Under the pieces are notes generated by a model, which worked only from the letters and a program-made list of their open reading frames with translations, was not told the DNA's origin and ran no database searches. From Shinella zoogloeoides (GTDB lineage Bacteria; Pseudomonadota; Alphaproteobacteria; Rhizobiales; Rhizobiaceae), in the NCBI RefSeq assembly GCF_030733845.1, contig NZ_CP132311.1, forward strand, positions 623,501 to 687,500: DNA of 64,000 nt. The letters are read 5' to 3'. Below are positions 44,858-52,588 of this stretch, piece after piece (the first letter of the stretch is position 1; each line of letters begins with the position of its first letter). The position numbers and the translations under genes are program-made.

Positions 44858-46399
44858 ATGGGCGAGGCAGCAACGATCGAAGCACCGGCACGGCGGGGCA
44901 GGGGCACGCGGCGCGACAATGCGGCAAAGCCCCTCGGCGTGCCCTATATCGTGCGCGGCATTCCGACCTATGACGTACTCTCGGAGGAAAATCTGCAGAA
45001 GGTCGAGCGCGCCGCGGACCGCATCCTCGCCGAGGTCGGCATCGAATTCCGCGATGACTCCGCCGTCCTCGACCACTGGAAGCGCGCCGGCGCAAAGGTC
45101 GAGGGCGTCCTTGTGCGCTTCGAGCCGGGCATGCTGCGCGAGATCGTCTCCTCCGCACCGGCCGAGTTCACCCAGCACGCCCGCAACCCGGCGAACAACG
45201 TGCAGATCGGCGGCAGCAAGGTCGTCTTCTCGCCTGCCTACGGCTCGCCCTTCGTCATGGACCTCGACAAGGGCCGGCGCTACGGCACGCTGGAGGATTT
45301 CAGGAACTTCATCAAGCTCGCCCAGTCGAGCCCCTGGCTGCACCATTCCGGCGGCACGATCTGCGAGCCGGTCGACATCCCCGTCAACAAGCGCCATCTC
45401 GATATGGTCTACAGCCATATCAGATATTCCGACCGACCCTTCATGGGCTCGATCACGGCGGAGGAGCGCGCCGAGGATTCCATCGACATGGCGCGCATCC
45501 TGTTCGGTGCCGATTTCGTCGACCGGAACTGCGTCATCCTCGGCAATGTCAACGTCAATTCGCCGCTCGTCTGGGACGGCACGATGACGAAGTCGCTGCG
45601 CGCCTATGCCCGCGCCAACCAGGCCGCCGTCATCGTGCCCTTCATCCTCGGCGGGGCCATGGGGCCGGTCACCAATGCCGGCGCCATCGCGCAATCCTTC
45701 GCCGAAACGCTCGCCGGCTGCGCTCTGACCCAGCTCGAAAGGAAGGGCGCGCCGGTCATCTTCGGCAATTTCCTCTCCTCCATGTCGCTGCGCTCGGGCT
45801 CGCCGACCTTCGGCACGCCGGAGCCGGCCATCGGCTCCATGGTCGTCGGCCAGCTCGCCCGCCGGCTCAAGCTGCCGCTGCGCTGCGCCGGCAATTTCTC
45901 CAATTCCAAGCTGCCGGACGGGCAGGCCATGCAGGAAGGGCTGATGTCCATGCTGTCGGCCGTGCATTGCGGCGCGAATTTCATCCTGCATTCCGCCGGC
46001 TTCCTCGATGGCCTGCTCTCCATGTCCTACGAGAAGTTCGTGATGGATGCTGACCTCTGCGGGGCGCTGCATTCCTATCTCGCCGGCGTCACCGTCGATG
46101 ACAACACGCTCGCCATGGACGCGTTCCTTGAGGTCGGCCCGGGTAGCCATTTCCTCGGCTGCGACCACACGATGCGCAACTACCAGACGGCCTTCTGGGA
46201 CACGACGCTCTCCGACAACGAACCCTTCGAGAAATGGAGCGAGGAGGGCGGCTCGACGGACATGGCGACACGCGCCAACCGTCAGTGGAAGAAGACGCTC
46301 GCCGAATACGAGGCGCCGCCGCTGGACGTCGCCGTCGACGAGGCGCTTTGCGACTACATGGAGCGCAAGAAGGCAGCCATGGCCGACGCCTGGTACTAA
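44858..46399 (+). CDS. MttB-superfamily (trimethylamine/betaine) methyltransferase
   Basis: A 513-residue TIM-barrel methyltransferase of the MttB family, which moves a methyl group from a quaternary or tertiary amine to a corrinoid protein. The frame has no internal amber codon, so it is the non-pyrrolysine type; known members of that type act on glycine betaine, proline betaine or carnitine. The segment GGAMGPVTNAGAIAQSFAETLAG is typical of the family (cited by its start GGAMGPVTNAG). GGAGG precedes the ATG at 44858. No corrinoid protein or activator gene is adjacent. The substrate is unknown. Confidence 0.88.
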   Translation: MGEAATIEAPARRGRGTRRDNAAKPLGVPYIVRGIPTYDVLSEENLQKVERAADRILAEVGIEFRDDSAVLDHWKRAGAKVEGVLVRFEPGMLREIVSSAPAEFTQHARNPANNVQIGGSKVVFSPAYGSPFVMDLDKGRRYGTLEDFRNFIKLAQSSPWLHHSGGTICEPVDIPVNKRHLDMVYSHIRYSDRPFMGSITAEERAEDSIDMARILFGADFVDRNCVILGNVNVNSPLVWDGTMTKSLRAYARANQAAVIVPFILGGAMGPVTNAGAIAQSFAETLAGCALTQLERKGAPVIFGNFLSSMSLRSGSPTFGTPEPAIGSMVVGQLARRLKLPLRCAGNFSNSKLPDGQAMQEGLMSMLSAVHCGANFILHSAGFLDGLLSMSYEKFVMDADLCGALHSYLAGVTVDDNTLAMDAFLEVGPGSHFLGCDHTMRNYQTAFWDTTLSDNEPFEKWSEEGGSTDMATRANRQWKKTLAEYEAPPLDVAVDEALCDYMERKKAAMADAWY

Positions 46400-46415
46400 A
46401 AACTACAAAGAAAAA

Positions 46416-46442
46416 CCCGGCGGCGCAGGGGACGCCACCGGG
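46416..46442 (-). terminator. Terminator of the PRC-barrel gene
   Basis: CCCGGCGGCG / CGCCACCGGG stem with one mismatch. On the minus strand it is followed by TTTTTCTTTG, a strong rho-independent signal 26 bp after the stop codon. It may also stop the convergent methyltransferase transcript. Confidence 0.85.
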
Positions 46443-46468
46443 CTGGAGGTCAGGATAAACCTGCCGGC

Positions 46469-47182
46469 TTATTCGACCGGCTGGGTCGTGGCCGGGGCCG
46501 CGCCCGTATCGGTCGTCGACGAGGTCGTCGAGCTGTCGACCGGGGTATTGGCCTGGCGTTCGGCGACCTGCTGCGACTTGGTCTTGAATTCCGGCGCAGC
46601 CTGCAGGCTTTCGGCGGTTTCGGTCGTCGTCAGCTTGACGTCGTCGCTGTCCGGGACCTGCGTGATCGAGATCTTCTCGAACGGAACGGCAACCCACTTC
46701 TCACCGATGCCCAGGAAGCCGCCGACACCGATCACGGCCGCGGTGATGCCGCCGTCCTTTTCCATGATCAGGTCGGAGATCTTGCCGATGCTTTCATCGG
46801 CGCTGTTGTAGACAGCCTGGCCGATATAGGTGTTGGCGCTGATCTGCTCGTCCGACTGGGCCGTCAGATAATCGCCACCAGCGGCCGGAGCCTGGGCGGT
46901 ATCTTCAGTCGCGGTCGAGGGGGTCTGGGCCGTATCCTCGGTTGCCGTGCCCGTAGCCGGCGTCTGGGCCGTGTCTTCGGTCGGCGTCGTGCCCGGGGTG
47001 GCGGCGGTGTCGTCCGGGGTCGTGCCCGTGGCGGCGTCACCGGTCATGCCGGGCTGCTGTTCCATGGTCTGGGTTTCGCCGGCGGCCGGCTGGGTGGTGT
47101 CCTGTGCGTAAGCTGCCGGAGCAAAAGCCGCGCCCAGGAGGAGTGCACCAGCGGCAACGGAAGTAAGAAATTTATTGGTCAT
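46469..47182 (-). CDS. Secreted PRC-barrel domain protein with TEDTAQTP repeats
   Basis: A 237-residue protein with a signal peptide (MTNKFLTSVAAGALLLGAAF...AYAQ). Residues 30-95 are a Thr/Pro/Ala/Asp-rich stretch with repeated TEDTAQTP-like units, likely flexible. A PRC-barrel follows (about 105-185): SANTYIGQAVYNSADESIGKI and DLIMEKDGGITAAVIGVGGFLGIGEKWVAVPF. The C-terminus is again Ser/Thr-rich. PRC-barrel proteins with signal peptides are common in Rhizobiales and often stress-linked, but their biochemical role is unknown. Start at 47182 is set by the signal peptide. It has its own terminator. Confidence 0.88.
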   Translation of the reverse strand: MTNKFLTSVAAGALLLGAAFAPAAYAQDTTQPAAGETQTMEQQPGMTGDAATGTTPDDTAATPGTTPTEDTAQTPATGTATEDTAQTPSTATEDTAQAPAAGGDYLTAQSDEQISANTYIGQAVYNSADESIGKISDLIMEKDGGITAAVIGVGGFLGIGEKWVAVPFEKISITQVPDSDDVKLTTTETAESLQAAPEFKTKSQQVAERQANTPVDSSTTSSTTDTGAAPATTQPVE

Positions 47183-47327
47183 TGTGAACCTGCCTTTCGT
47201 CTCGTTGGCATCAAGGCGCGGCGGCGGTTTCGAGTGCCCGTCCGCACCGGCTGATGGACAAGGAACGGCGACCCCCCGGTTTGGTTCCGATGAAAATTGC
47301 CTTCTTTTTGGCGGCAGCCATGCAAAA

Positions 47328-47363
47328 GGAGCGGCCTTGCCCGGCAAAACGGGCGGCCGCTCC
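47328..47363 (-). terminator. Terminator of the galactose catabolic operon
   Basis: GGAGCGGCC / GGCCGCTCC outer stem with an inner GCCC / GGGC stem; on the minus strand TTTTGC follows. It lies 20 bp beyond the lactonase stop codon. Confidence 0.8.
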
Positions 47364-47382
47364 CTGTTTTCGCGCAGGCGGA

Positions 47383-48267
47383 TCAGAGCGCGAATTTCGG
47401 CTCGAAACGGCCCTTGACCGCAATGCCCAGCTCGAAGGTCTGGCCGGCGCGCGGATCGGCAAGGCGTGCCGCCGCATCCATGTCCGCGAAGGCGGAGGTC
47501 ACCAGCAGCCGGTCGGCCTTTTCGCCGATGAAGGCCGGGCAGCTCGCTTGCGAGGCCGGCACGAGATGGCGCGCGATCCGCGTGCCGTCGGGCTTGTAGA
47601 CGTCGACGGCGTTCGCGCCCCAGCGGGCGTTCCAGATCAGGCCGTCGGCATCGCAGACCGAGCCGTCGACGCCGCCGGTCGTGCCGCTCTCGTCGCTGAT
47701 CATCTCCGGCGTACCGGTCGGAAGGCCGGTCTTCGGATCGAGCGCCACCCGCATCAGGCGGTTGCGGTCCGTGTCGGTGAAGTAGCCGGTGCCGCCATCC
47801 GGCGAAAAGCAGATGCTGTTCGGGATGGTGATGTCGGAAAAGAGCTTCGTCACCCGGTCGCCCGCGACATGATAGATCGCGCCGGAATGTTTTTCGGCGC
47901 TGCGGCCCATCGTGCTCGCCCAGAGTGCGCCCGAGGGGTGGACGCGCCCGTCGTTGGAGCGGTTCACGGCCTTGTCCTCCAGCGTGACGAAGGGCGTGAG
48001 CTTTCCGTCCGAGACCGCGCGGATGAAAAGGCCCTGGTCGGAAACGACGAGCTGGCGTTCGGCATCGATGACGGCGAGCGCGCTGCCGAGGAAGGGCAGG
48101 TCGTGCACGGTCTTCGTCATGGTCGAAAGGTGCAGCTCATGCAGCGTCCGGCCCTTGATGTCGAACCAGAAGGCCTTGTCGGTCGCCGGGTCGTAGGTCG
48201 GGCCCTCGCCGAGTTCGCAGGCGGTGTCGCAGAGAATGCGACCCGTGAAGGAGTGTGTATCGCTCAT
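47383..48267 (-). CDS. SMP-30/gluconolactonase family sugar lactonase
   Basis: A 294-residue six-bladed beta-propeller. Metal-binding and fold markers are present: CELGEGPTYDP at the N-terminus (Glu ligand), NRSNDGRVHPSGALWASTM, IPNSICFSPDG and DGSVCDADGLIWNARWG. It opens sugar-acid lactones. It is the last gene of the SDR-dgoK-dgoA-lactonase operon and overlaps dgoA by 4 bp (ATGA). D-galactono-1,4-lactone is the probable substrate by context; L-arabinono- or gluconolactone are alternatives. Confidence 0.92.
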   Translation of the reverse strand: MSDTHSFTGRILCDTACELGEGPTYDPATDKAFWFDIKGRTLHELHLSTMTKTVHDLPFLGSALAVIDAERQLVVSDQGLFIRAVSDGKLTPFVTLEDKAVNRSNDGRVHPSGALWASTMGRSAEKHSGAIYHVAGDRVTKLFSDITIPNSICFSPDGGTGYFTDTDRNRLMRVALDPKTGLPTGTPEMISDESGTTGGVDGSVCDADGLIWNARWGANAVDVYKPDGTRIARHLVPASQASCPAFIGEKADRLLVTSAFADMDAAARLADPRAGQTFELGIAVKGRFEPKFAL

Positions 48268-48902
48268 CGGCCTGCTCCATAGACGGCGTCATAGGCTTCG
48301 ATCGTCGCCTTGGCGCGGGTGCGCACCTCGGCAGCGCTCATGCCGATCTTGTAGAGGCTGGAGCCGAGGCCGAAGCTGCGCACGCCGATGGCGGCATAGT
48401 CGCCGAAATTCTTCTCCGAAACGCCGCCGACGGCGGCGATTTCCAGTTCGGCCGGCAGCACGGCGCGGATCGCCTGGATGCCGGATGGGCCGAGCACGCT
48501 GGCCGGGAAGAATTTCAGGCCCGTCGCGCCGGCCCGGGCGGCGGCAAGCGCCTCGGTCGGGGTAAAGACGCCCGGCATGGTCACCATGCCCTTGGCCGCG
48601 GCGGTGGAGATCACCTCCGGCTCGACATTGGGGCTGACCATCAGCCGCCCGCCGACATCGGCGAGGCGATCGACGTCAGCAACGGTGAGCACGGTGCCGG
48701 CGCCGATCAGGCAGCCCTCGGGCGCCATCTTCACGGCGGTCTCGATCGACGTGAAGGGCTCCGGCGAGTTCAGCGGGATTTCGATCGCGGTGAAGCCCGT
48801 CTCGATCAGCGCGCCGACGACTTCTTCGGTCTCGCCGGGTTTCAGGCCGCGCAGGATGGCGATCAGGGGATATTTCATCGGGGGGAAGGGAATGCGGCTC
48901 AT
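48264..48902 (-). CDS. dgoA: 2-dehydro-3-deoxy-6-phosphogalactonate aldolase
   Basis: A 212-residue class I KDPG/KDPGal aldolase. It has the family start YPLIAILRGLKPGETEEVV with GFTAIEIPLNSPEP, a Schiff-base Lys in TGLKFFPAS, and GAGTVLTVADVDRLADVG. The REI/ILRG form with IPLNSPEP favours KDPGal aldolase (DgoA) over KDPG aldolase (Eda). It cleaves KDPGal to pyruvate and glyceraldehyde 3-phosphate. It sits between dgoK and the lactonase in one operon. The start at 48902 is supported by conserved N-terminal sequence. Confidence 0.94.
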   Translation of the reverse strand: MSRIPFPPMKYPLIAILRGLKPGETEEVVGALIETGFTAIEIPLNSPEPFTSIETAVKMAPEGCLIGAGTVLTVADVDRLADVGGRLMVSPNVEPEVISTAAAKGMVTMPGVFTPTEALAAARAGATGLKFFPASVLGPSGIQAIRAVLPAELEIAAVGGVSEKNFGDYAAIGVRSFGLGSSLYKIGMSAAEVRTRAKATIEAYDAVYGAGR

Positions 48903-48927
48903 GGTTCTTTGCTTTCTCAGGAGGTGT

Positions 48928-49857
48928 TCAGAGGGACCAGAGCGCCTTGGCGCCCGCGGCAAGGCCGTTGCGCACGGCGGTATCGGCATCGATGACGGTG
49001 GGCGACAGGCCCGCCGCGGCAAGGGCCTCCCGGTAAAGCGCGCCGAGCCCGCCGGACACGACGAGCGCGACCGGCGTTCCATCGGCGACGAGCGAGAGGG
49101 CGCCGGCAATCTCCAGCCCGATCAGCGTGCCGGAAAGGCGGGCCTTGGCGTCGTCGGGCGAAAGTCCGGCGATCAACGAGCCGGCGCGCACGGAAAAGAG
49201 CTGGCTCGTGGCGAGCGCCGGCTTTTCCACCATGCGCGCCACGGCGGCGCGGAAGGCGGCATTGTCGCCGGAAATCGCGCCGGCATCGGCGATGGCATGG
49301 CTGAGGATCGTATTCTTCGCGACGGCCTCGAAAAGCTCGCCCGTCATGAAGGTGGAGAAGCCCGCGACCCTGCCGCCGGAAAGCCGCACCCATTTGCTGT
49401 GGGTGCCGGGCATGCAGACGAGGTGGTCGCCGCTGCCGAGTTCACCGGCGGCGCCGAGAAGCTGCGTTTCCTCGCCGCGCATGACGTCGGGCGCCATCGC
49501 TTCGCGCTGGGCAAGGCCGGGCAGGATACGGATATCCGCCTCGATGCCCGGAATGCGCACGGCGGCGGCGGGAATGTCGGAAAGGGCGGCGGGCGTGTCG
49601 AGATAGCCGGCCTCGATCCAGCCCTGCTTGGCGCCAGCCATGCCGCAGATCAGGACGGGCAGGCCCGCGGGCGCGGCGACGGCGGCAAGGTGGCTCGCCA
49701 GTACCTCGGCAAAGCCGGTGCGGGCGGCCGTCGTCATGCCTTCGCCGCTGCGCCGTTCGGCAAGCACCCGGCCATCCGTGCCGACGAGCCAGAGACGGAA
49801 GCTGGAGGTTCCCCAGTCCACCGCGACATAGGCGGGTTGCGGGGTGGTTTCGGTCAT
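48928..49857 (-). CDS. dgoK: 2-dehydro-3-deoxygalactonokinase
   Basis: A 309-residue sugar-acid kinase that phosphorylates 2-dehydro-3-deoxy-galactonate. The N-terminal phosphate loop YVAVDWGTSSFRLWLVG and the CGMAGAKQGWIEAGY and MPGTHSKWV motifs are diagnostic of DgoK. Its product is the substrate of DgoA, 25 bp downstream. Its ATG overlaps the stop codon of the SDR gene upstream, so the two are translationally coupled. The open frame extends far upstream of the ATG, but that region is antisense-phase sequence of the SDR gene. Confidence 0.94.
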   Translation of the reverse strand: MTETTPQPAYVAVDWGTSSFRLWLVGTDGRVLAERRSGEGMTTAARTGFAEVLASHLAAVAAPAGLPVLICGMAGAKQGWIEAGYLDTPAALSDIPAAAVRIPGIEADIRILPGLAQREAMAPDVMRGEETQLLGAAGELGSGDHLVCMPGTHSKWVRLSGGRVAGFSTFMTGELFEAVAKNTILSHAIADAGAISGDNAAFRAAVARMVEKPALATSQLFSVRAGSLIAGLSPDDAKARLSGTLIGLEIAGALSLVADGTPVALVVSGGLGALYREALAAAGLSPTVIDADTAVRNGLAAGAKALWSL

Positions 49858-50618
49858 CAGAGCATGCCTCCATCGACGATGAGCGTTTGGGCGGTGATGG
49901 CGGCGGAGGCCTCCGACGCCAGGAAAAGACAGGGGCCGACCATGTCGCCGGCGGTCAGCGAGCGCTTCAGGCATTGGCGCGCAATGCCGCCCTCGATGGT
50001 CGCCTCGTCTATCCACAGGCGCTTTTGCCGCTCGGTCAGCACCATGCCGGGCAGGATGGCGTTGACGCGGATATTGTCCGGGCCAAGCCTGCCGGCAAGC
50101 GACTTGGTGAGGCCGACGATGCCGGCCTTGGCGGTGGCATAGCCGGGAAGCTCGCCCATGTTGAGCAGGAAGGCGATGGACGAGAAGCTGACGATGGCCC
50201 CGCCGCCGCCCTTGCGCATATGCGGCGCGACGGCCTGCGCGGCGAAGAACAGGTGGCGCAGGTTCACCGCCTGGTTCTCGTCCCAATAGTCCGGTTCGAC
50301 GGTTTCGAATTCGTGCCGGTCGTCGCGCGCCGCATTGTTGACGAGCACGCGGATGCCGCCGACGATCGTCGCAGCCTCTTCGACGGCGGCGCGCAGCGCG
50401 CCGATGTCGCGAAGGTCTACTCTTATATAATGAGGCAGGTGCGCGACCTTGCCTTCGAGCCGCGAGACGAGCGTGCGGCTCTCCGCCTCGGCGATGTCGA
50501 GAAAGGCGACGCGGGCACCTTCGGCCGCAAAGCCCTCGACCAGCACCGCGCCGATTCCCGAGCCGCCGCCGGTGACGAGCACGCCCTGTCCTGCAAGATC
50601 CGGATAGCGGCCGGCCAT
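49857..50618 (-). CDS. SDR-family dehydrogenase (probable D-galactose 1-dehydrogenase)
   Basis: A 253-residue short-chain dehydrogenase. The cofactor site is VTGGGSGIGAVLVEGFA with FLDIAEAES (Asp favours NAD+). NNAARDD, the catalytic Ser in SFSSIAFLL and YATAK (Tyr-xxx-Lys) are all intact, and the C-terminus ends ITAQTLIVDGG. As first gene of an operon with dgoK, dgoA and a lactonase, oxidation of galactose to galactonolactone is the most likely role; a related aldose is possible. Two AT-rich palindromes upstream are probable IclR-type operators. Confidence 0.9.
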   Translation of the reverse strand: MAGRYPDLAGQGVLVTGGGSGIGAVLVEGFAAEGARVAFLDIAEAESRTLVSRLEGKVAHLPHYIRVDLRDIGALRAAVEEAATIVGGIRVLVNNAARDDRHEFETVEPDYWDENQAVNLRHLFFAAQAVAPHMRKGGGGAIVSFSSIAFLLNMGELPGYATAKAGIVGLTKSLAGRLGPDNIRVNAILPGMVLTERQKRLWIDEATIEGGIARQCLKRSLTAGDMVGPCLFLASEASAAITAQTLIVDGGML

Positions 50619-50627
50619 CGCATGCTC

Positions 50628-50647
50628 CCAATAATTCCATTATTTGG
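50628..50647. promoter_or_regulatory. Probable IclR-type operator 1
   Basis: CCAATAAT-TCC-ATTATTTGG, an imperfect 20-bp dyad just upstream of the SDR start codon in the divergent SDR/IclR gap. Its AT-rich arms stand out from the GC-rich surroundings. Confidence 0.6.
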
Positions 50648-50664
50648 AACTGAGTTTGATTATT

Positions 50665-50677
50665 CGGAATTATTCCG
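50665..50677. promoter_or_regulatory. Probable IclR-type operator 2
   Basis: CGGAAT-T-ATTCCG, a perfect 13-bp palindrome, 43 bp before the IclR gene start. With the dyad at 50628 it also forms AATAATTCC...GGAATTATT (50630-50674). Confidence 0.6.
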
Positions 50678-50719
50678 CTATGATGCCGGCCTGTCAAGGG
50701 ATGGGCGAGGGTTGCGACA

Positions 50720-51508
50720 ATGGCGACGGAACGGGACGAGGATACGGGCACCGGCACCCTCGGCAAGGCGATGGCCGTGCTGGAGACGGTGGCGCTCGCC
50801 GACCGGCCGCTGCGCTTTACCGATGTGCTCGCCGTCAGCGGCCAGCCGCGCGGCACGCTGCACCGCCAGCTTTCCCATCTCGTGCAGGAAGGGCTTCTGG
50901 AACTGCGCACGGACCACGCCTATGTGCCGGGCCTGCGCCTCCTGAAGCTCGCCTCGGCGAGCTGGGCGCGCAACGAGTTCCGCGCCGTCGCCGCGCCTTT
51001 CCTGGAGGCGCTGCACCGGGAGACGGGCGAGACCGTGCATCTCGGCGTGCTGCGCGGGCGCGAGATCATCTATCTCGACAAGGTGGAAAGCCGGCAGGCG
51101 GTGCGTATGAATTCGCAGATCGGCAATGCCTCGCCTGCCTATTGCACCGGCGTCGGCAAGGCGGCGCTCTCCGTGCTGGAGGAAGGGGCGCTCGAAGCGA
51201 TTCTCTCGGGCGTGGAGTTCCGCCGGTTCACGCCGCAGACGATCACCGATCGCCCGGAGCTGCTTGCCGAACTTGCCGATATCCGCGAAAGCGGCATCGC
51301 CTTCGACCGGGAGGAGCACGAGCCGGGCATCCGCTGCGTCGCCGCGCCGGTCTTCGATCCCGGCCGTTCGCTCGTGGCGGGCGTCTCCGTCACGGGGCCG
51401 GCCTATCGGGTGGGGCAGGAGCAGCTCGACGACTGGGCGCCGCGCGTGCGTCATGCGGCGAGTGCGATCATGGAAGAACTCTCCGTCAGGCTCGGTCCGC
51501 AACGATAG
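50720..51508 (+). CDS. IclR-family transcriptional regulator
   Basis: A 262-residue regulator. The N-terminal winged HTH (about residues 14-75) includes LRFTDVLAVSGQPRGTLHRQLSHL. The effector domain contains FLEALHRETGETVHLGVLRG, YCTGVGKAALSVL and GIRCVAAPVFD, as in the IclR family. It is divergent from the galactose catabolic operon and probably controls it in response to a pathway intermediate. Two palindromes in the 101-bp shared gap are likely binding sites. Confidence 0.94.
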   Translation: MATERDEDTGTGTLGKAMAVLETVALADRPLRFTDVLAVSGQPRGTLHRQLSHLVQEGLLELRTDHAYVPGLRLLKLASASWARNEFRAVAAPFLEALHRETGETVHLGVLRGREIIYLDKVESRQAVRMNSQIGNASPAYCTGVGKAALSVLEEGALEAILSGVEFRRFTPQTITDRPELLAELADIRESGIAFDREEHEPGIRCVAAPVFDPGRSLVAGVSVTGPAYRVGQEQLDDWAPRVRHAASAIMEELSVRLGPQR

Positions 51509-51771
51509 GGCGATTGTGCGGTGCGTTGCTGATCATAGAGTTGTCTTCCGGCCCGATTTTACGGTAAATTAGAAAATCGCGCTGGACGTGGATTGGGGTC
51601 GCCATTAGCTTTCCTCACGACCGGCTTATGAGTTGCGTCGCTCACCGCGGACTTGAGGCGCGGTTCTCGAACATACTTGCATTGGGATACGGGGGTTCCT
51701 GGGGCAAGCAAGTGCATTGTGCCTGCAGGCTCTGCGGTACAGTCGCGTGCGTTGCTGAAGGAAAAACGGAT

Positions 51772-52500
51772 ATGGCGGATCGATTCCATACGACATCTGC
51801 GCAATTCCAGAACCGCTGGGGCTCGGCCCTGGGGTCGGAAGACGATGTTGCCGAAACGCTGGACGGCATCGTCAGGCGCTACGGTTTCCGCGGCTATCTC
51901 CTGATCAACGTTCCCTCCGAGACCTCGACGGATTTCTCGTCCAACGTGCTTCTGACGTCCTGGCCGGACGACATGCTGAAGACCTACGACCATGCGGGCC
52001 TCATCTTCGGCAGCCCGGTCATCGAACGCCTGCGCCAGAGCACAAATCCCTTCACCTATGATGCGGACCGCACGAACCGCCCCCGCATCGACGGCAAGGC
52101 GGCGATCGCGGCGGCGCTTTTCGAACGGCATGGCCTGCAGCGCGGCGCCTATTTCCCCGCGCACAATTCGGCGGGCCTGCGCGGTGCGCTCGCCTTCGGC
52201 GGCGCGCGCGACGACCTCAATCCGCGCGAGATGGCCGAACTCAACGCCCTGGCGAACCAGATATTTACCGAGGTGCTGGAGCTGCGCGCCGGGCGCCGGC
52301 AGCACGTCTCGCTGTCGCGCCGCGAGATCGAATGCCTGTCCTGGGCCTCGGCCGGCAAGACCAGCGTGGAAATGTCGGAAATCCTTGGCCTCTCCGAATA
52401 TACCGTCAATCATTACCTGAACCGCGCCACGCGAAAGCTCGATGCGGTCAACCGGGTTCAAGCGGTCGCCAAGGCGATCCGCGCCGGGCTTTTGAACTGA
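51772..52500 (+). CDS. LuxR-family regulator (LuxR solo), first of a tandem pair
   Basis: A 242-residue protein with an N-terminal autoinducer-binding-like domain (about 10-165) and a C-terminal GerE/LuxR HTH: LSRREIECLSWASAGKTSVEMSEILGLSEYTVNHYL (cited by its core EIECLSWASAGKTS). The ligand domain keeps the SWP-x-D...Y pattern, but the Asp-Pro pair that grips the AHL headgroup is replaced by SerPro in GSPVIERL. No luxI-type synthase is nearby. It may sense something other than AHL or none. The ATG at 51772 is preferred to 51628. Confidence 0.88.
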   Translation: MADRFHTTSAQFQNRWGSALGSEDDVAETLDGIVRRYGFRGYLLINVPSETSTDFSSNVLLTSWPDDMLKTYDHAGLIFGSPVIERLRQSTNPFTYDADRTNRPRIDGKAAIAAALFERHGLQRGAYFPAHNSAGLRGALAFGGARDDLNPREMAELNALANQIFTEVLELRAGRRQHVSLSRREIECLSWASAGKTSVEMSEILGLSEYTVNHYLNRATRKLDAVNRVQAVAKAIRAGLLN

Positions 52501-52588
52501 TGTATAATAATAACCTTGCGACTTTCTGGAATGCGTGCGGTCCCGCTCCAATTGCCCAAGGCGAGGAAGATAACCATTGCGGGGCACC

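Noticed and set aside
44858..46399. Pyrrolysine-containing trimethylamine methyltransferase
   Set aside because: There is no in-frame TAG before the natural stop, so no pyrrolysine is encoded.
48903..49109. A longer start for dgoA
   Set aside because: The upstream in-frame stretch overlaps dgoK and is Arg/Pro/Ser-rich shadow sequence; family sequence begins at 48902.
50619..50910. An N-terminal extension of dgoK through the SDR gene
   Set aside because: The long open frame upstream of 49857 overlaps the SDR gene out of frame; DgoK homology starts at the ATG at 49857.
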